DNA of 64,000 bases from Galeopsis tetrahit (lineage: Eukaryota > Streptophyta > Magnoliopsida > Lamiales > Lamiaceae): the NCBI GenBank assembly GCA_963675135.1, contig OY776120.1:57904063-57968062 (forward strand). Direction: 5' to 3'. A program made the position numbers and the translations under genes. The notes beneath the pieces are model-generated. The model worked only from the letters and a program-made list of their open reading frames with translations, did no database searches and was not told the DNA's origin. Position 1 is the stretch's first letter. The number at the start of each line of letters is the position of its first letter. Of the stretch, positions 20,876 to 33,521 are shown piece after piece.

Positions 20876-22230
20876 ATGATCACAAGATCTCGTGGAGGAA
20901 ATTTGGAACCATTGGATCTTGAGATTGAGGCACACGCAAGGAGAAGAAATCGAGGTAGAAACCATCAAAGAGTGGTAGAGCATCTTGAGATGGAGAAGAA
21001 CGAAGAGTTGAATCCTCCACCAATTGGAGATGATAAGCTTCAAAACCACCTTCCATATCAAGGATACTATCCTTACCCTTATCCACCTCCACAACAAGCC
21101 TACTTTCCACCTCCACCACATCAATATCCACCACCTCAAAACCCTTACCCTCTTACCAATATCCTCCACCTCAACAAATTCAAGAAGAGTACATCCCTCC
21201 TCCTCCACATATAGAAGAGCCTCAACGTGTATACCATGGAAAGCCAATGAGGGAATATTTTGAACCTCAACCGAGGGAGCACTACGATGGGTTGGCAAGA
21301 CCAAGGGTGGAGGCAAACAATTTTGAGATTAGTGCCTCTCTATTATGGATGTTGAGGGAGAGACAATTTGAAGGAAGGACGGAGGAAGGATTTGAGGAAG
21401 ACCCGAATGAACATCTTGCTCAATTCTTAGAGATGGCCGACACTCTGAAGCGAAATGGAGTGTCGGAAGATGCTAAAAAGATGAGGCTATTCCCATTCAC
21501 ATTGTCGGGCAAAGCTAAGGCTTGGCTACAAACAAGCATTCCCGCCGGAGAAGTGAGGACGTGGGAAGAGTTGAAGAAGAGATTTCTATTGAAGCACTAC
21601 CCTCCTTCAAAGACTATGGAAGCCAAACAAAAGATCTCTACGTTTCAACAAGGGCCAAATGAGAGCATCAAGGAAGCATGGGAAAGGTTTACAAATCTTC
21701 TCATCACATGCCCCCATCATGGGTTCCCAATAGAACAAACAACATGTTGGTTCTTTAGTGGGTTACGAGCGGAAGATCAACACCACATTGATGCTTGTGC
21801 GGGGGGGTTCAATTTGGCAGAAATCGGTGGATGAGATCAATGACATAATGGAAGGGATATCAAGTAACACTTTCTAGATGAGAGTAGACCGTGGAGCAAG
21901 AAATCGGGCAGCTCAAGTGGATGACAATGATAGCATGAAGGCAATGATGGCCACACTCATTGAAAAGGTGAATATTTTATCTCAAACAAGAGATAATAAT
22001 TTACCCTTTGGGCAAGAGGATCCTCAAATGGGACCTATGGAAGAAGTGCAATACATGGGTCAACAAGGATACCCACAAAATTTTCAAGGGAATCGACAAT
22101 ATCAAGGGCAACCACCATATCAAAATCGTGGTCAAGGATATCAAGCTCCTCCTCAAAACCGATTCCAAGGACAATCTTCATCATATCAAGGCCAAGGGGG
22201 TCCATCTCCTCAATTCTCAACTCCTCAAAA
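20876..22230 (+). pseudogene. Athila-like gypsy gag, frameshifted and truncated
   Basis: ATG at 20876 opens MITRSRGGNLEPLDLEIE, then a Pro/Tyr/Gln-rich stretch. After a frameshift near 21152 the retrotransposon Gag core follows (21247-21834). Its conserved residues include NFEISASLLWMLRE, DPNEHLAQFLEMADT, LFPFTLSGKAKAWLQ and W.ELKKRFLLKHYPPSKT. A second shift near 21810 and a stop at about 21876 precede a Gln/Pro-rich tail (21878-22230). A copia LTR cuts it at 22231, before any zinc knuckle, protease or pol. Confidence 0.88.
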
Positions 22231-23468
22231 TGTTGGAACACGCCGGCGAAGGCGGTCCGTCACCAGGTTCGTTGTTGGGTACCAAACGTATAAAACGAAT
22301 TGAAACATAAACAACATGCATCTAACGCATAGTTTAGATCTGTTACCTTTGAAGATCGAGGCGTTGATTCCAATCTACGGACCTTCTAGTCTGTCTCCCA
22401 GCCTTGTTCGAACACCGGGCGGCGCGCTATCAAACGTGGAGAAGGCTGCCTTTAGTTCGTCTCCTTGAAACCCTAGCCGTTTTCTCAATTTCGTGTGTGC
22501 TAGGGTTTCAAAACTATTTTGAGGCTCCTATTTATAATCTCCATAAGTTCATGGGCCAGACTAGGGATCCATTAGAAGGTATAGGGTTTGGGCTTCTTAC
22601 AGGCCCAAATACTCTTATGTTCAGCCCAGAACATATAATTTGGCCCGAGAACATTAAATCATTCCACTAGAGAATTAATGTTGCACTCCCGTCCTATCCC
22701 GAACTGAATCAGGGCTTCTATTAGACTTTATAATTCCCCGTGTTTAAGATATCGCACGTCCATTAATTATTAAAGCTTCTGACTTCTTTAAATAATTAAT
22801 TTCTATAATTCCTTGAGTAGTACCACTCAACCTTGTTGTCGTACGAATTAAATCCACCTGCAGGGTTTAATACGACAATCCTTTATGAGTTTCCTCAAGG
22901 GGACATCATCAGCCTGGATGTACAGGACACGATGCCCTAATGCCAATAAGTAGACATCATGCGAGCGATGCCACTACCTAAAATACGGAGCGTGAAGAAT
23001 CTACCAAGATTCTCACCTATGGTACATCAAAGTAGTGAACAAGCACCCCACACATCTAAATATCACACTTAAGGTTAAGAATCATAAAAGTCACCAAGAC
23101 CTCTAGTTCTTCATAACAGTCAGAACAGAAGAACATGTCTTATCTGTGATCCATTCAATACGCCTCAGCGCACTAGTATAAACTAATGGACAAGACAAAC
23201 CACTAACAAGTTTATACTACAACTTAAACCAATAGTTTTGTCCATAACTATCTCAGTTGTGAATACTGTTTATATCTTACAAGGAACTGACAATGTGATC
23301 TTCTGTGTGACTACAAACCCACCACATCGTCTACAATGTAAGATAAGCAGACATACAAGTAACCACAAAGAATGCAATAATGTGAAAAAATATTTATTTC
23401 AGATAAAAGGAAATCGAATATACGTCACAAAAGCCCACTAAAAGTTTGCTTTACAGTATACACCAACA
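22231..23468 (-). repeat. 3' LTR of copia element B, minus copy (1238 bp)
   Basis: This is the inverse of 16029-17274, with ends TGTTGGAACACG and TATACACCAACA in plus reading. It interrupts the Athila gag on its left. On its right, the minus strand has a purine tract and pol, so it is a 3' LTR. Confidence 0.9.
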
Positions 23469-23483
23469 ATCTCCCACTTATAC
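23469..23483 (-). promoter_or_regulatory. Polypurine tract of copia element B (-)
   Basis: The minus strand reads GTATAAGTGGGAGAT directly before the LTR start TGTTGGTG. Confidence 0.75.
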
Positions 23484-23545
23484 TAAAGCTTAACTTTTAG
23501 TATACACATAAAGACATCAACATTTCTCCCACTTATACTCAAAGT

Positions 23546-25131
23546 CTAGCTTGTAATACATCGTAAACGAAGACCCTCTACATGTTTCTCAAAGACTTTT
23601 ATTGACAGCGTCTTTGTGCAAGGATCAACCAAGTTATCCAACGACGCAATCTTAGCTACAGCCATGTCTCCTCGATTTACGATATCTCGTATAATGTGGT
23701 ACTTTCGCTCTATGTGTTTACTTGCTCTGTGGGCTCTAGGTTCTTTCGAGTTTGCCACTGCACCCGCGTTATCACAATAAATAGTGATACACATCGGCAT
23801 ACTCTCAGATACCCCTAATTCTAGAAAGAAATTACGCAGCCAGACAGCCTCCTTTGCGGCCTCTGAGGCAGCTACGTACTCGGCTTCCATAGTGGAGTCC
23901 GCGATGCATTTCTGCTTCACACTTCTCCAAGATATGGCTGCGCTTCCCAGCATAAACACATAACCCGAGGTTGACTTCCGTTCATCTCGATCAGCTTGGA
24001 AATCTGAATCGGTATAACCCAAAGGAATCAAAGTATTTAACTGGTATACTAGCATATAATCTCGAGTCTTTTTCAAGTACTTGAGAATATGCTTAACAGC
24101 AGTCCAGTGTCCTTGACTAGGGTTAGACTGATATCTTGCTACCATGCCGACTACATAGCAAATATCAGGCCTCGTACACAGCATCGCATACATAAGGCTT
24201 CCTACAGCCGAAGCATAAGGAAACTTAGCCATCTCCTCTATCTCCTTCTGTGTCTTAGGACAGATATCTTTAGATAGAGGGACTCCATGTCTGAAAGGTA
24301 GTACACCCTTCTTGGAATTCTGCATGCCAAAACGAGCAATCACAGTATCAATGTAAGACGCTTGAGATAAACACAACATTCTCTTTTTTCGATCACGAGT
24401 GACCTTAATACCAAGAATGTACGATGCTTCTCCCATATCCTTCATTTGAAACTGTTCTGAAAGCCACACCTTTACGTCTGATAATACTTTCACATTGTTG
24501 CTAATAAGAAGAATATCATATACGTATAGTACTAAGAATACCACTACGTCTCTGTCACTCTTCTTGTACACACAACTTTCATTTTTACATTGTTCAAATC
24601 CAAAAGATTTGATCACCTCGTCAAAACGAATGTTCCAAGACCTGGAAGCTTGTTTTAGCCCATAAAGAGACTTTTTCAGCTTCCAGACTAGATGCTCTTG
24701 GCCTTTCTTCACATAACCCTCGGGTTGCTGCATATAGATGTCCTTATCCTAATTTCCATTAAGGAAAGCTGTCTTCATATCCATTTTCCAAATCTCACAG
24801 TTCATGTGATTAGCTATGGATAAGAGAATCCAGATCGATTTTAGCATGGCTACTGGTGAGAAGGTCTCGTCATAGTCGATTCCTTCTTTCTAGGCAAAAC
24901 CCTTTGCCACCAACGGTGCCTTAAAAGCAGTAATCTGCCCATCAGACCCTCTCTTACGTCTGTAGACCCACTTACACCCAACGACTTTCTTGTCGTGGGG
25001 AAGTTCACTTAGGTCATACACTTCCATAGCATCCATAGATTCAATTTCTGAATCCATGGACTTGTGCCAAGACTCTGCATCTTTGTCTTTGATTGCCTCT
25101 TTGTATGTCCAAGGGTCGTTATCATCATGTT
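23546..25131 (-). pseudogene. Copia pol (reverse transcriptase and RNase H) of element B, active site altered
   Basis: The N-terminal part (to 24890) has DAESWHKSMDSEIESM, KKVVGCKWVYRRK and a LVAKGFA end. It stops at 24890-24892 (TAG). Another stop follows FLNGN near 24750. The long frame 24733-23546 has LYGLKQASRSW, then YVYD where YVDD is expected, so the first catalytic aspartate of that motif is lost. RNase H follows: LGYTDSDFQAD, SWRSVKQKCIADSTMEAEY and IYCDNAGAV, then the tail NLVDPCTKTLS. Integrase, protease and gag are absent because the SIRE-like LTR begins at 25132. Confidence 0.92.
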
Positions 25132-25904
25132 TGTTGATGTTGATATAAGTGTTTTGTTTAATGATCCAACACAAACAGCCGAGTGTTGTGTTTAATGTTC
25201 CCAACACTTATGACAACATCAGAATTTGCCCTTCCTTTTCTCACTAACTTCGATCTTACGCTTGTTGTCTAATGATGTCCCCAGAGCAGTTAGAAGACAT
25301 GGGCAACACCCAATTCATGCCATTGCGTGGGAGTGAGAAGTTATTAGACATGGTATAACAAGTCCCTAAATTCTAGGAGTGGTGGAGAGAAGTTTATAAC
25401 CGCATGATCTCACGGCTGTGATGATCATGGGAGTTGATGGCAGTTCGTGCATGAAGCCTATAAATACAGAAGCTGCCCTCAACACAAGATACACAAGAAG
25501 AAAAGCTAAAATCGATCACTACTCTATTGAACGCTATATACGCTTCTAGTTACGAAAATCACTGTTTCTTCTTGTAGTTCTTCACATTATTGTAAACCCG
25601 AATAGTAGTGTGTTTGAACATAGTCTTATTTACTAGGTTGTGTGATTAGATCTATGAGGGAGATAGTTTCATAGGATCTAGTAAATTATATACACTTTCG
25701 TAGTGCCTTTATACACCTCAAAGAGGTTGTACTCGTTTCACATATTTTTAATATAGTGAACAGCATAGATTATTTTATAATCTATGCAAATTTTGAATAC
25801 TTCTATTTTTAGTACGTGCATTTTAATTTCCGCTGCATAGTGTTGTCTGGACAGTGCCAACACGACAGACAACATCTCTGATTTCGCACACACACACACT
25901 TTCA
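25132..25904 (+). repeat. 5' LTR of the SIRE-like element (773 bp)
   Basis: It starts TGTTGATGTTGATATAAG and ends CACACTTTCA. The minus copy 41676-42448 has the same length and ends. TATAAATA at about 25459 is the likely promoter, with transcripts starting about 30 bases downstream. Confidence 0.92.
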
Positions 25905-25906
25905 GT

Positions 25907-25919
25907 TGGTATCAGAGCC
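25907..25919 (+). promoter_or_regulatory. Initiator Met-tRNA-type primer-binding site
   Basis: TGGTATCAGAGCC lies two bases after the LTR end. Confidence 0.93.
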
Positions 25920-25955
25920 AACTACTTGATACACTAAGTAGAGATTCTGCTTAGA

Positions 25956-28317
25956 GTGTGTAAATCTGAAATGGAGTATCCACTTTCACCCGCACTAAAG
26001 CCTCCGATTCTAGATGGCACGAATTATGCCTTATGGAAACTAAAGATGAGAATGTACATCAAATCCATTGATGAACGAGCCTGGAGGAGTGTTCTTGCTG
26101 GTTGGACTCAACCAAGAACCGCGGCGAATGAAGACAATGAAGCTCAGATCAAGAGAGAGCTCGACTGGACGGCTGAAGAAATCACAACCGCAAGTTACAA
26201 TTCAAAGGCGTTGAGTGCAATCTTCACCTCAACTGATGCCTCAATGTTTAAAATTATATCAAATTGCATTTCATCGAAAGATGCATGGGATCGATTGCAA
26301 GAACATTGTGAAGGATCGGATAGTGTACGAAGGACCAGACTACGTATGCTTGGAACCAAGTTCGAGAATATGAGGATGAAAGAAGATGAAACCATTTCAT
26401 CTTACAACGAAAAGCTGACTGAGATTTCAAATGAAGCTCATTCTCTTGGAGATCCAATTTCAAACCAAAGGTTAGTACATAAAATTCTTAGATCAGTTCC
26501 TAAACGTTTTGAACCTAAGATATGTGCTATAGAAGAATCTAAGGATACTGATGTGTTAAGCCAAAATGAATTGATTGGTATTTTGAAAACTTATGAGATG
26601 AACATTTCTGAAAATACTGATAATGAAAAGAAAGTGCTTGTTTTCAAAGGTGATGCCTCATCATCTGCATCATCAGGTTCTGGAAAGTCTCCTTATGTTA
26701 CTGAAATTGATTCTGATGATGATGATATTGAGGAATATTTGAATAATCCTGATTACATGGCATTTATTACTAAACAGTTTAAGACTCTCATGAAGAATAA
26801 GAGATTCAAAGACAACATTCAACCTAAGGTTCAGATTAATAATACTCAACAATTGCCTATTAGGAAGAATACCTTTAATCCTGCTAGACAATTAGAAAGA
26901 GGAAACAGGTTTAGATCTGACCAGGATTATAGAAAGAATGTTAAATGTGATGCATGTTCTGGATATGGTCATTATGCAAATGAATGTGCCAACACCATTC
27001 TAAAAAAGAAACTTAATTTCAGTGCTACTTTAAGTGATGAGTCTGATGTTGAACATGATCCTGAAAAAGACTTTGAAAAAGCCTTCTCTGCCAGAATTCT
27101 ATATGATGATACTCTTGATGATGATCTGGATGATTATTACGATGTGAGGACAAATTTGCCATCATTTGGAAAATCACTGAATAATGATATTCCAGAAGTT
27201 AACTGTTTTACAAGTTCTGTTTCTGAGACAGGTACATCAAGTAAAACAGGATTATAGAAAGAATGTTAAATGTGATGCATGTTCTGGATATGGTCATTAT
27301 GCTAATGAATGTGCCAACACCATTCTAAAAAAGAAACTTAATTTCAGTGCTACTTTAAGTGATGAGTCTGATGTTGAACATGATCCTGAAAAAGACTTTG
27401 AAAAAGCCTTCTCTGCCAGAATTCTATATGATGATACTCTTGATGATGATCTGGATGATTATTACGATGTGAGGACAAATGTGCCATCATTTGGAAAATC
27501 ACTGAATAATGATATTCCAGAAGTTAACTGTTTTACAAGTTCTGTTTCTGAGACAGGTACATCAAGTAAAACAGGTTTATCCAGAAGAGATGCTGACATT
27601 CAAGATCTGTCTAATACTGTTTTCAAACTATAAAGTCTTTTGACAAAGAAGGATAAGGAAATTTCAAAACTTAAAGAAAGACTAGAAGTGTCAATTCTTG
27701 ATTTTAAGAAATATTCTTATGAAAAACCTTTAACAAATGAGAAAGTTTTCAAGATATCTTCTGAAACTGAGAAACTTAATCATGTAATTAAGTCTCTGAA
27801 TTTTGAAAATTCTGATTTAAGAGAATCAGTTACTAAGCTTGAAGGTATTCTGACAAGAAAAGATATTGAAATATCTAAGCTTGAAGAAAGAGTGAAGGAA
27901 GCCTCACTGAGTTTTAAAAGATTCTCTGAAGGAAAGATGAAACTGGAAGACTCCCTTATGACCAACAACTCAAGAAGAACATATATTGGCTATCAAGGTA
28001 AAACCTCTAAATATTCTGAAACTAAGAAACCTACTGTGTTTGTAAAAGCTGAAATTAATTGCAATTCTAATGTTTCTGCTAAGACTCAGATCAATGCAAA
28101 ATCTGTGATATGTCATTACTGTTTCAAAAAGGGTCATAAAAGTCCTCAATGCTTGAAAAAGAAAAACCATCTAAAAAATTATGTATTGCCTGAAATGACT
28201 CAACATTCAAGATCTCACAGCAGTAAATCGATCTACATGGGTTTCAAAAGAAAATACATCCTGCAATGTTGTTCATATGTCTCTAAAAACATGTATTCCT
28301 GGATTATGGTACTTTGA
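25956..28317 (+). pseudogene. SIRE-like gag with a 325-bp internal duplication
   Basis: ATG at 25956 opens a Gag with the UBN2-like core (YALWKLKMRMYIKSIDERAW, DAWDRLQEHCEGSD, SYNEKLTEI). The first zinc knuckle CDACSGYGHYANEC occurs twice, because bases 26923-27247 are repeated in tandem at 27248-27572. The 325-bp unit shifts the frame and creates a stop at 27255-27257. A further TAA stands at 27631-27633. A Lys/Glu-rich coiled-coil-like region (27640-27960) and a second knuckle CHYCFKKGHKSPQC (about 28111-28152) follow. The frame shifts again near 28280 before protease. Confidence 0.9.
26923..27572 (+). repeat. 325-bp tandem duplication within gag
   Basis: AGGATTATAGAAAGAATG begins both units, at 26923 and 27248. 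The units differ at very few positions (for example TTGCCATC against GTGCCATC), so the event is young. Confidence 0.93.
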
Positions 28318-31300
28318 TAGTGGTTGTTCTAAACACATGACAGGTCAAATTGATTATCTTACTGATTATACTGTTTATAATGGTGGTAATGTCACATATG
28401 GTGGTGGATCTAAAGGGAAAATCATTGGTAAAGGGACATTGAATGTTCCTGGTTTTCCTAAGTTGTCCAATGTTTTGCATGTTGATGGATTACTGGCCAA
28501 TCTTATAAGTATTAGTCAATTATGTGATGATGATTTGCATGTGAAATTTGACAAAAATTCATGTTATGTGTTAGACAAAGATTCTGAATGTATCATGATG
28601 GGAAACAGGTCTGCTGATAATTGCTATCTTATTGAATCTAAACTTATTTGTAATAAGGCTAAAGTTGATGATAGTACATTGTGGCATCATAAACTTGGAC
28701 ATGCTAACTACAGACAACTTGATAAACTTGTTAGATTAAAAGCTGTTACAGGTTTACCAGATCTGAAATTCTCAGATAAAAAGGTTTGTGGTCCTTGTCT
28801 AAAAGGCAAACAGGTCAAGGTGTCTCACAAAATGTTGGGACATTGCTCAACCAAACATTGCTTCGAATTACTGCACATGGATCTTATGGGTCCTATGGAA
28901 ACAAAAAGTATTGGAGGTAAAAGGTATTCTCTAGTTGTGGTTGATGATTACTCTAGATTCACATGGATTGAGTTCTTAAAAGATAAATCTGAAACTTTTT
29001 CCATTTTCAAAATTCTGTATAAAAGATTTAAGAATGTTTTCAATTCCAAAGTTTGTAGAATTAGGTCTAATCATGGATCATGGAAGGGAATTTGAAAATA
29101 GTTCATTTACTGAGTTTTGTGAATCAAAAGGTATTATACAAGAGTTTTCATCACCTAAAACTCCTCAACAAAATGGTATTGCAGAAAGGAAGAATAGAAC
29201 ACTTCAAGAAATGGCTAGAGTCATGCTATGTTCTAAGAACTTATCCAAAAGATTTTGGGAAAAAGCTCTTAATACTGCTTGTCATATTGCCAATAGAGTT
29301 TACATTAGAACAGATTCTACTAGAACTCCTTATGAAATTCTGAACAATAAAAAGCCCAACCTTAAATATTTTCATGTTTTTTGTTATGTATGCTACATCT
29401 TGAATGACAGGGATCAGTTGCATAAGTTCGATTCAAAAAGTGATAAAAGGGTTCTTCCTTGGCTATTCAAGAAATAGCAAGGCCTATAGAATTTATAACT
29501 TTAGGACTGATACTGTACAAGAATCTGTAAATGTTGTTTTTGATGATGATACAAGTATTACAGGTAAAAGCATAGAAGATGAAGACATATCAGATTTGAT
29601 TGATGTTCCAATCAATACTGAAAATGTTGAACATGTTCACAATGTTGAGAAGAAAGATGACACACCAGAGGAAACATCTGATAATGCAGATCCCGAAAAT
29701 CTGTATAATCTCCAGAAAACTCCTTCCATACGGATTCAGAAAAATCATCTACAAGACCAAATCATTGGTGAACAGTCTACAGGTGTACAAACCAGAAGAA
29801 GAATGGGTATGAACTCAAAGGAGGATGTGGTAAGGTCTATATGTATGCCATGTATGTGTAGTAAAGTTAATCATGAATGATATCACTCTAAGATTGAACC
29901 TAAAACTGTTAAAGAAGCATTAGATGATGAGAATTGGATTGAAGCTATGCATGAAGAACTTAATCAGTTTGTTAGGAATGATGTTTGGACATTAGTTCCT
30001 AGACCAGACCATGTTAATGTCATAGGGACTAAATGGATTTTCAAAAACAAGACTGATGAGATGGGAAACATAATTAGAAATAAAGCTAGGTTGGTTGCTC
30101 AAGGGTATACACAAGTAGAAGGTGTAGACTTTGATGAAACATTTGCTCCAGTTGCTAGAATTGAATCCATTAGGTTATTACTTGCTATTGCATGCTATAT
30201 TGATATAAAATTGCACCAAATGGATGCTAAAGCTGCTTTTCTAAATGGCATTCTTGTGGAAGAAGCCTATGTTGAACAACCAAAAGGCTTTGAAAACCCT
30301 GATTACCCTGATCATGTCTTTAAACTGAAAAAAGCTCTATATGGCTTGAAACAAGCACCTAGAGCATGGTATGAAAGGTTAACAAATTTCTTGATTGAGT
30401 TTGGTTTTGTAAGAGGAGAAGCTGACAGAACACTGTTCATCAAACATGATAAAAATGATATTATGATTGCTCAAATTTATGTTGATGATATAGTATTTGG
30501 TTCTACTTGTGACAATATGCTTAAACACTTTGTGAATGAAATGACATCTACATTTGAAATGTCCATGGTTGGTGATTTGACTTACTTCCTAGGATCGCAA
30601 ATAAAACAGCAAAAAGATGGGATTTTTATTTCACAAAGTAAGTATGCTAGAAGTCTTGTAAAAAGATTTGGATTAGAGAGTGCTAAACACATGAAAACTC
30701 CTATGGGATCAACTCAGAAACTGAGTAAAGACAATGTTGGCCAGAATGTTGATCCAACACTGTACAGATCAATGATAGGCAGTCTTCTATATTTAAGCTC
30801 CAGTAGACCTGATATTATGTTCAGTGTTTGTTTATGTGCTAGATACCAGGCTAACCCCAAAAAATCACATATGAATGTTGTTAAAAGAATCATTAAGTAT
30901 ATTGCAGGAACAAATGATTTAGGCATCTGGTATAGCAAAGACACAAACTGTACCTTGATAGGGTATAGTGATGCAGATTGGGCAGGTGACTGTGATGATA
31001 GGAAAAGCACAAGTGGTGGTTGCTTTTATATGGAAAACAATCTGATCTCTTGGCACAGCAGAAAACAAAACTGTGTCTCTCAATCAACAGCAGAATCAGA
31101 ATACATTGCAGCAGGGAGTTGTTGTACTCAATTACTTTGGTTGCAAAAAATGTTTCATGATTATGGCTTACCTAGTGATGTTTTGACTGTGTACTGTGAT
31201 AATACTAGTGCTATAAATATCTCTAAAAATCCAGTGCAACACTCATTAACAAAGCATATAAGTCTTAGACATCACTTTATAAGAGATCTTGTTGAAAAGG

Positions 31301-31419
31301 AAGTTGTTAAGTTGGAGTACATATCTACTGAAAAACAATTGGCTGACATATTTACTAAAGCTCTTGATGATAAGAGGTTTTCATCTCTTCGAAAATCTCT
31401 TGGTTTGTGTAATATCTGA
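28277..31419 (+). pseudogene. SIRE-like pol: protease, integrase, reverse transcriptase, RNase H
   Basis: WYFDSGCSKHMTG is the protease site. WHHKLGHANYRQ with CGPCLKGK is the integrase zinc-binding region. HMDLMGP and NGIAERKNRTL are parts of the integrase triad. RT (from 29947) has KWIFKNK, KARLVAQGY, QMDAKAAFLNG and YVDD at 30478-30489. RNase H has YSDADWAGDCDDRK, SQSTAESEY and YCDNTSA. Breaks: a 7-base duplication (ATCATGG twice, about 29072) frameshifts integrase, another shift lies near 29450, and TGA at 29878-29880 precedes RT. The RT-RNase H frame of 490 codons ending at 31419 is intact. Confidence 0.93.
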
Positions 31420-32396
31420 AAATATGATCAAGGGTGTTGTATCAAATGCAGCAGCATTTGAGACAACACTAAGATAGAGTCTCTTATTTGTTTCCTTGCT
31501 TTAATTTTCGTAATTATTGAATTAATAAAATTCCGTGTGATTGCTATTTGAATTCTGAATGACTTGTGAAAAATACTAAAAGAGCCTATACACCTCTCAA
31601 ATGCTATAAAACAAAAATCACATATGAGATGCTTTATAAATCACTGAGTAACTATGGGACACGGAGCTCGCTACTACGATGATCTCTTTTCAAAAGGTGA
31701 TATAAATTGCATCAATATATTCACAAATCAATTGAGTAACTATGGGGCACGGAGTTCGCTGCTACGATGCACTCTTTTCAAAAGATGGATCAATGTTAAG
31801 AGTGATAAAAAAGAAAAAAGTTATTAGAGCAACACATATGATGAAAAATCATGAAAAAAACTGTGTTGAGGTGTATAGAATGCCAACAATAGTAAAAACA
31901 CTCGTTAATTCAAATTCGTGTCCCAATTTTCATGGAATTAGTTATTTTTTATAATTATTAAATATTATCCTCTGAAATATTTAATTTGACTTTGTCTTCC
32001 TTGTTTATTTATTCTGGTATTAAATATTCCGCTTTTTCATTAATTTTTGTTTTTCAGAATTGGTATTCTCCATGTTAACCACGATCAATTAGTGGGAAGT
32101 TACCTCCACTACTTCACTTCCTTCACTCTCCAAATCGTGTAACTCCTTCCTCTCAATTCTCCATATAAAATGAGTCTCCATAACAGTGTTGGAAAATACT
32201 TGAAAAGCCTTGTTAATTCGTTTAAGCCTGGTAATTACTGATCTTAATTTAATTTACAGTACTCAAGTATATCTAGTACCTATGTCATATCATTCCTTGA
32301 CTCATATTTTTTGAAACCTGCTTTGCATATATCTGTAGAATTCGAAAGGTCTCCAGAATTAACTTTTTGTCTCGTTTTGTGTGTACAGCTTCTATT
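31420..32396 (+). other. Spacer between pol and the post-pol ORF
   Basis: There is no gene in this stretch. It holds two 88-bp tandem units (31645 and 31733) around TGAGTAACTATGGG and CTACGATG. The same arrangement is found in the minus copy near 45551-45715, so it is an ancestral part of the element. Confidence 0.75.
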
Positions 32397-33521
32397 ATGC
32401 CTAACAATTCTCAGGACTCTGCTACACATTCGAACTCAAACTCAAGCAACAAGATTTCTCCAAATCCTCTCAACCTTCTCGCAGAAATGGCTTCATCAAA
32501 CTCACCAAACTCTCCATCATTTACTGTAGGAACCATAGTTGTTCCTTATGCTGAAGCCCAAACTCCCACTCAAACATCTCCTCTCGAGATCGTCCCTTAC
32601 AATCCGTTTCACATTCGCACAGAAATTGCAAATGCAAACGCAACTGCTAAAATTTCGGCCACCAAATCACCAAATGAGCCCTCCTCCGAAGTTCCCGCAC
32701 CTGAAACCACTCCAGTAACCCTACACTTTCCTCTGGGCACCCCTTTTAACACTTTGAAGGATGCCTTCGAAACCCTAAGCCTAAAAACAGCACACCCTGT
32801 TTTAGTGCTTGAAGGAGAAAACTGGACAATGCCATGTTCAAAGGTGATGTGGACATGCATACTCAACAGGAATCGTCAGATGATGAAGTTCTAGCCGTTA
32901 AGTTCGAAAGGTTACATCGGAAGAAAAAGGGCAAGAACAAGGCCGCTGCTGTCCCTACTGCAAGAAAGTGGCCGGGTGGAAAGAGGAAGTCCCAAAGGAA
33001 CCTGGGCAAAATTGTTGACTACACTGGGAAGAAGAAGCCCAGAACATATGGAAACTCATCCGATCCCATTGTAGTGTCCGATTCTGAACCGGAAGCAGAG
33101 CAAGAACAAACTACAGCCCAGATGGAAGAAGCAGTGGCTGTCAATGAAGATGATGTAGATGAAGTTGCTGAGGAAATGGAAGAGCAGAGTGAACCCACTC
33201 CACCAGTCAGACGATCAAAAAGGCTTCGAGAGCCCGAGAGTGTTGTCTCTCCGATGGCAACACCAGAACCATCAGATCAAGAACAGTCATCCGACTCTTC
33301 GGATGAAGATGAAAACGAGGTATCTTCTTCTTCTGATGATAGGAATAGTGACTCTGATGAGGATTATAATGATAAGTCAAGCATACAATATAGAACTATA
33401 AGAACTAGGCAGATTCTTAGTGAAAGATTGATTAAAATTCCTGATTTTGAAGAGATGAATCTGCTTGATTGGTTTAAGGAAAGATCTTTACTGAATGCCT
33501 TACAATTTGCTTGTCCTTATT
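32397..33521 (+). pseudogene. SIRE-like post-pol (env-like) ORF, truncated
   Basis: ATG at 32397 opens MPNNSQDSATHSNSNSSNK, the same start as the minus copy (44962). A frameshift near 32845 moves the reading to MFKGDVDMHTQQESSDDEVL, then a Lys-rich stretch, a Glu/Asp/Ser-rich linker and YRTIRTRQILSERLIK. The frame reaches CPY at about 33520, where LTR D begins. In Sireviruses an ORF here has been called env-like, but I see no signal peptide or membrane span, so the name describes position only. Confidence 0.8.

Larger units (their letters stand above)
25132..33521 (+). mobile_element. SIRE-like (Sirevirus) Ty1-copia element, plus copy, truncated on the right
   Basis: The order is LTR (25132-25904), Met-type primer site, a long Gag with two zinc knuckles, pol, a 1-kb spacer, then a post-pol (env-like) ORF. 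This layout is that of the Sirevirus (SIRE/Maximus) branch. It begins inside copia B pol, and its post-pol ORF is cut at 33522 by the LTR of family D. No 3' LTR is found. The matching minus copy lies at 41676-60018. Confidence 0.88.

Noticed and set aside
22404..22670. 88-codon ORF (+)
   Set aside because: It lies antisense within the copia B LTR and has no motif.
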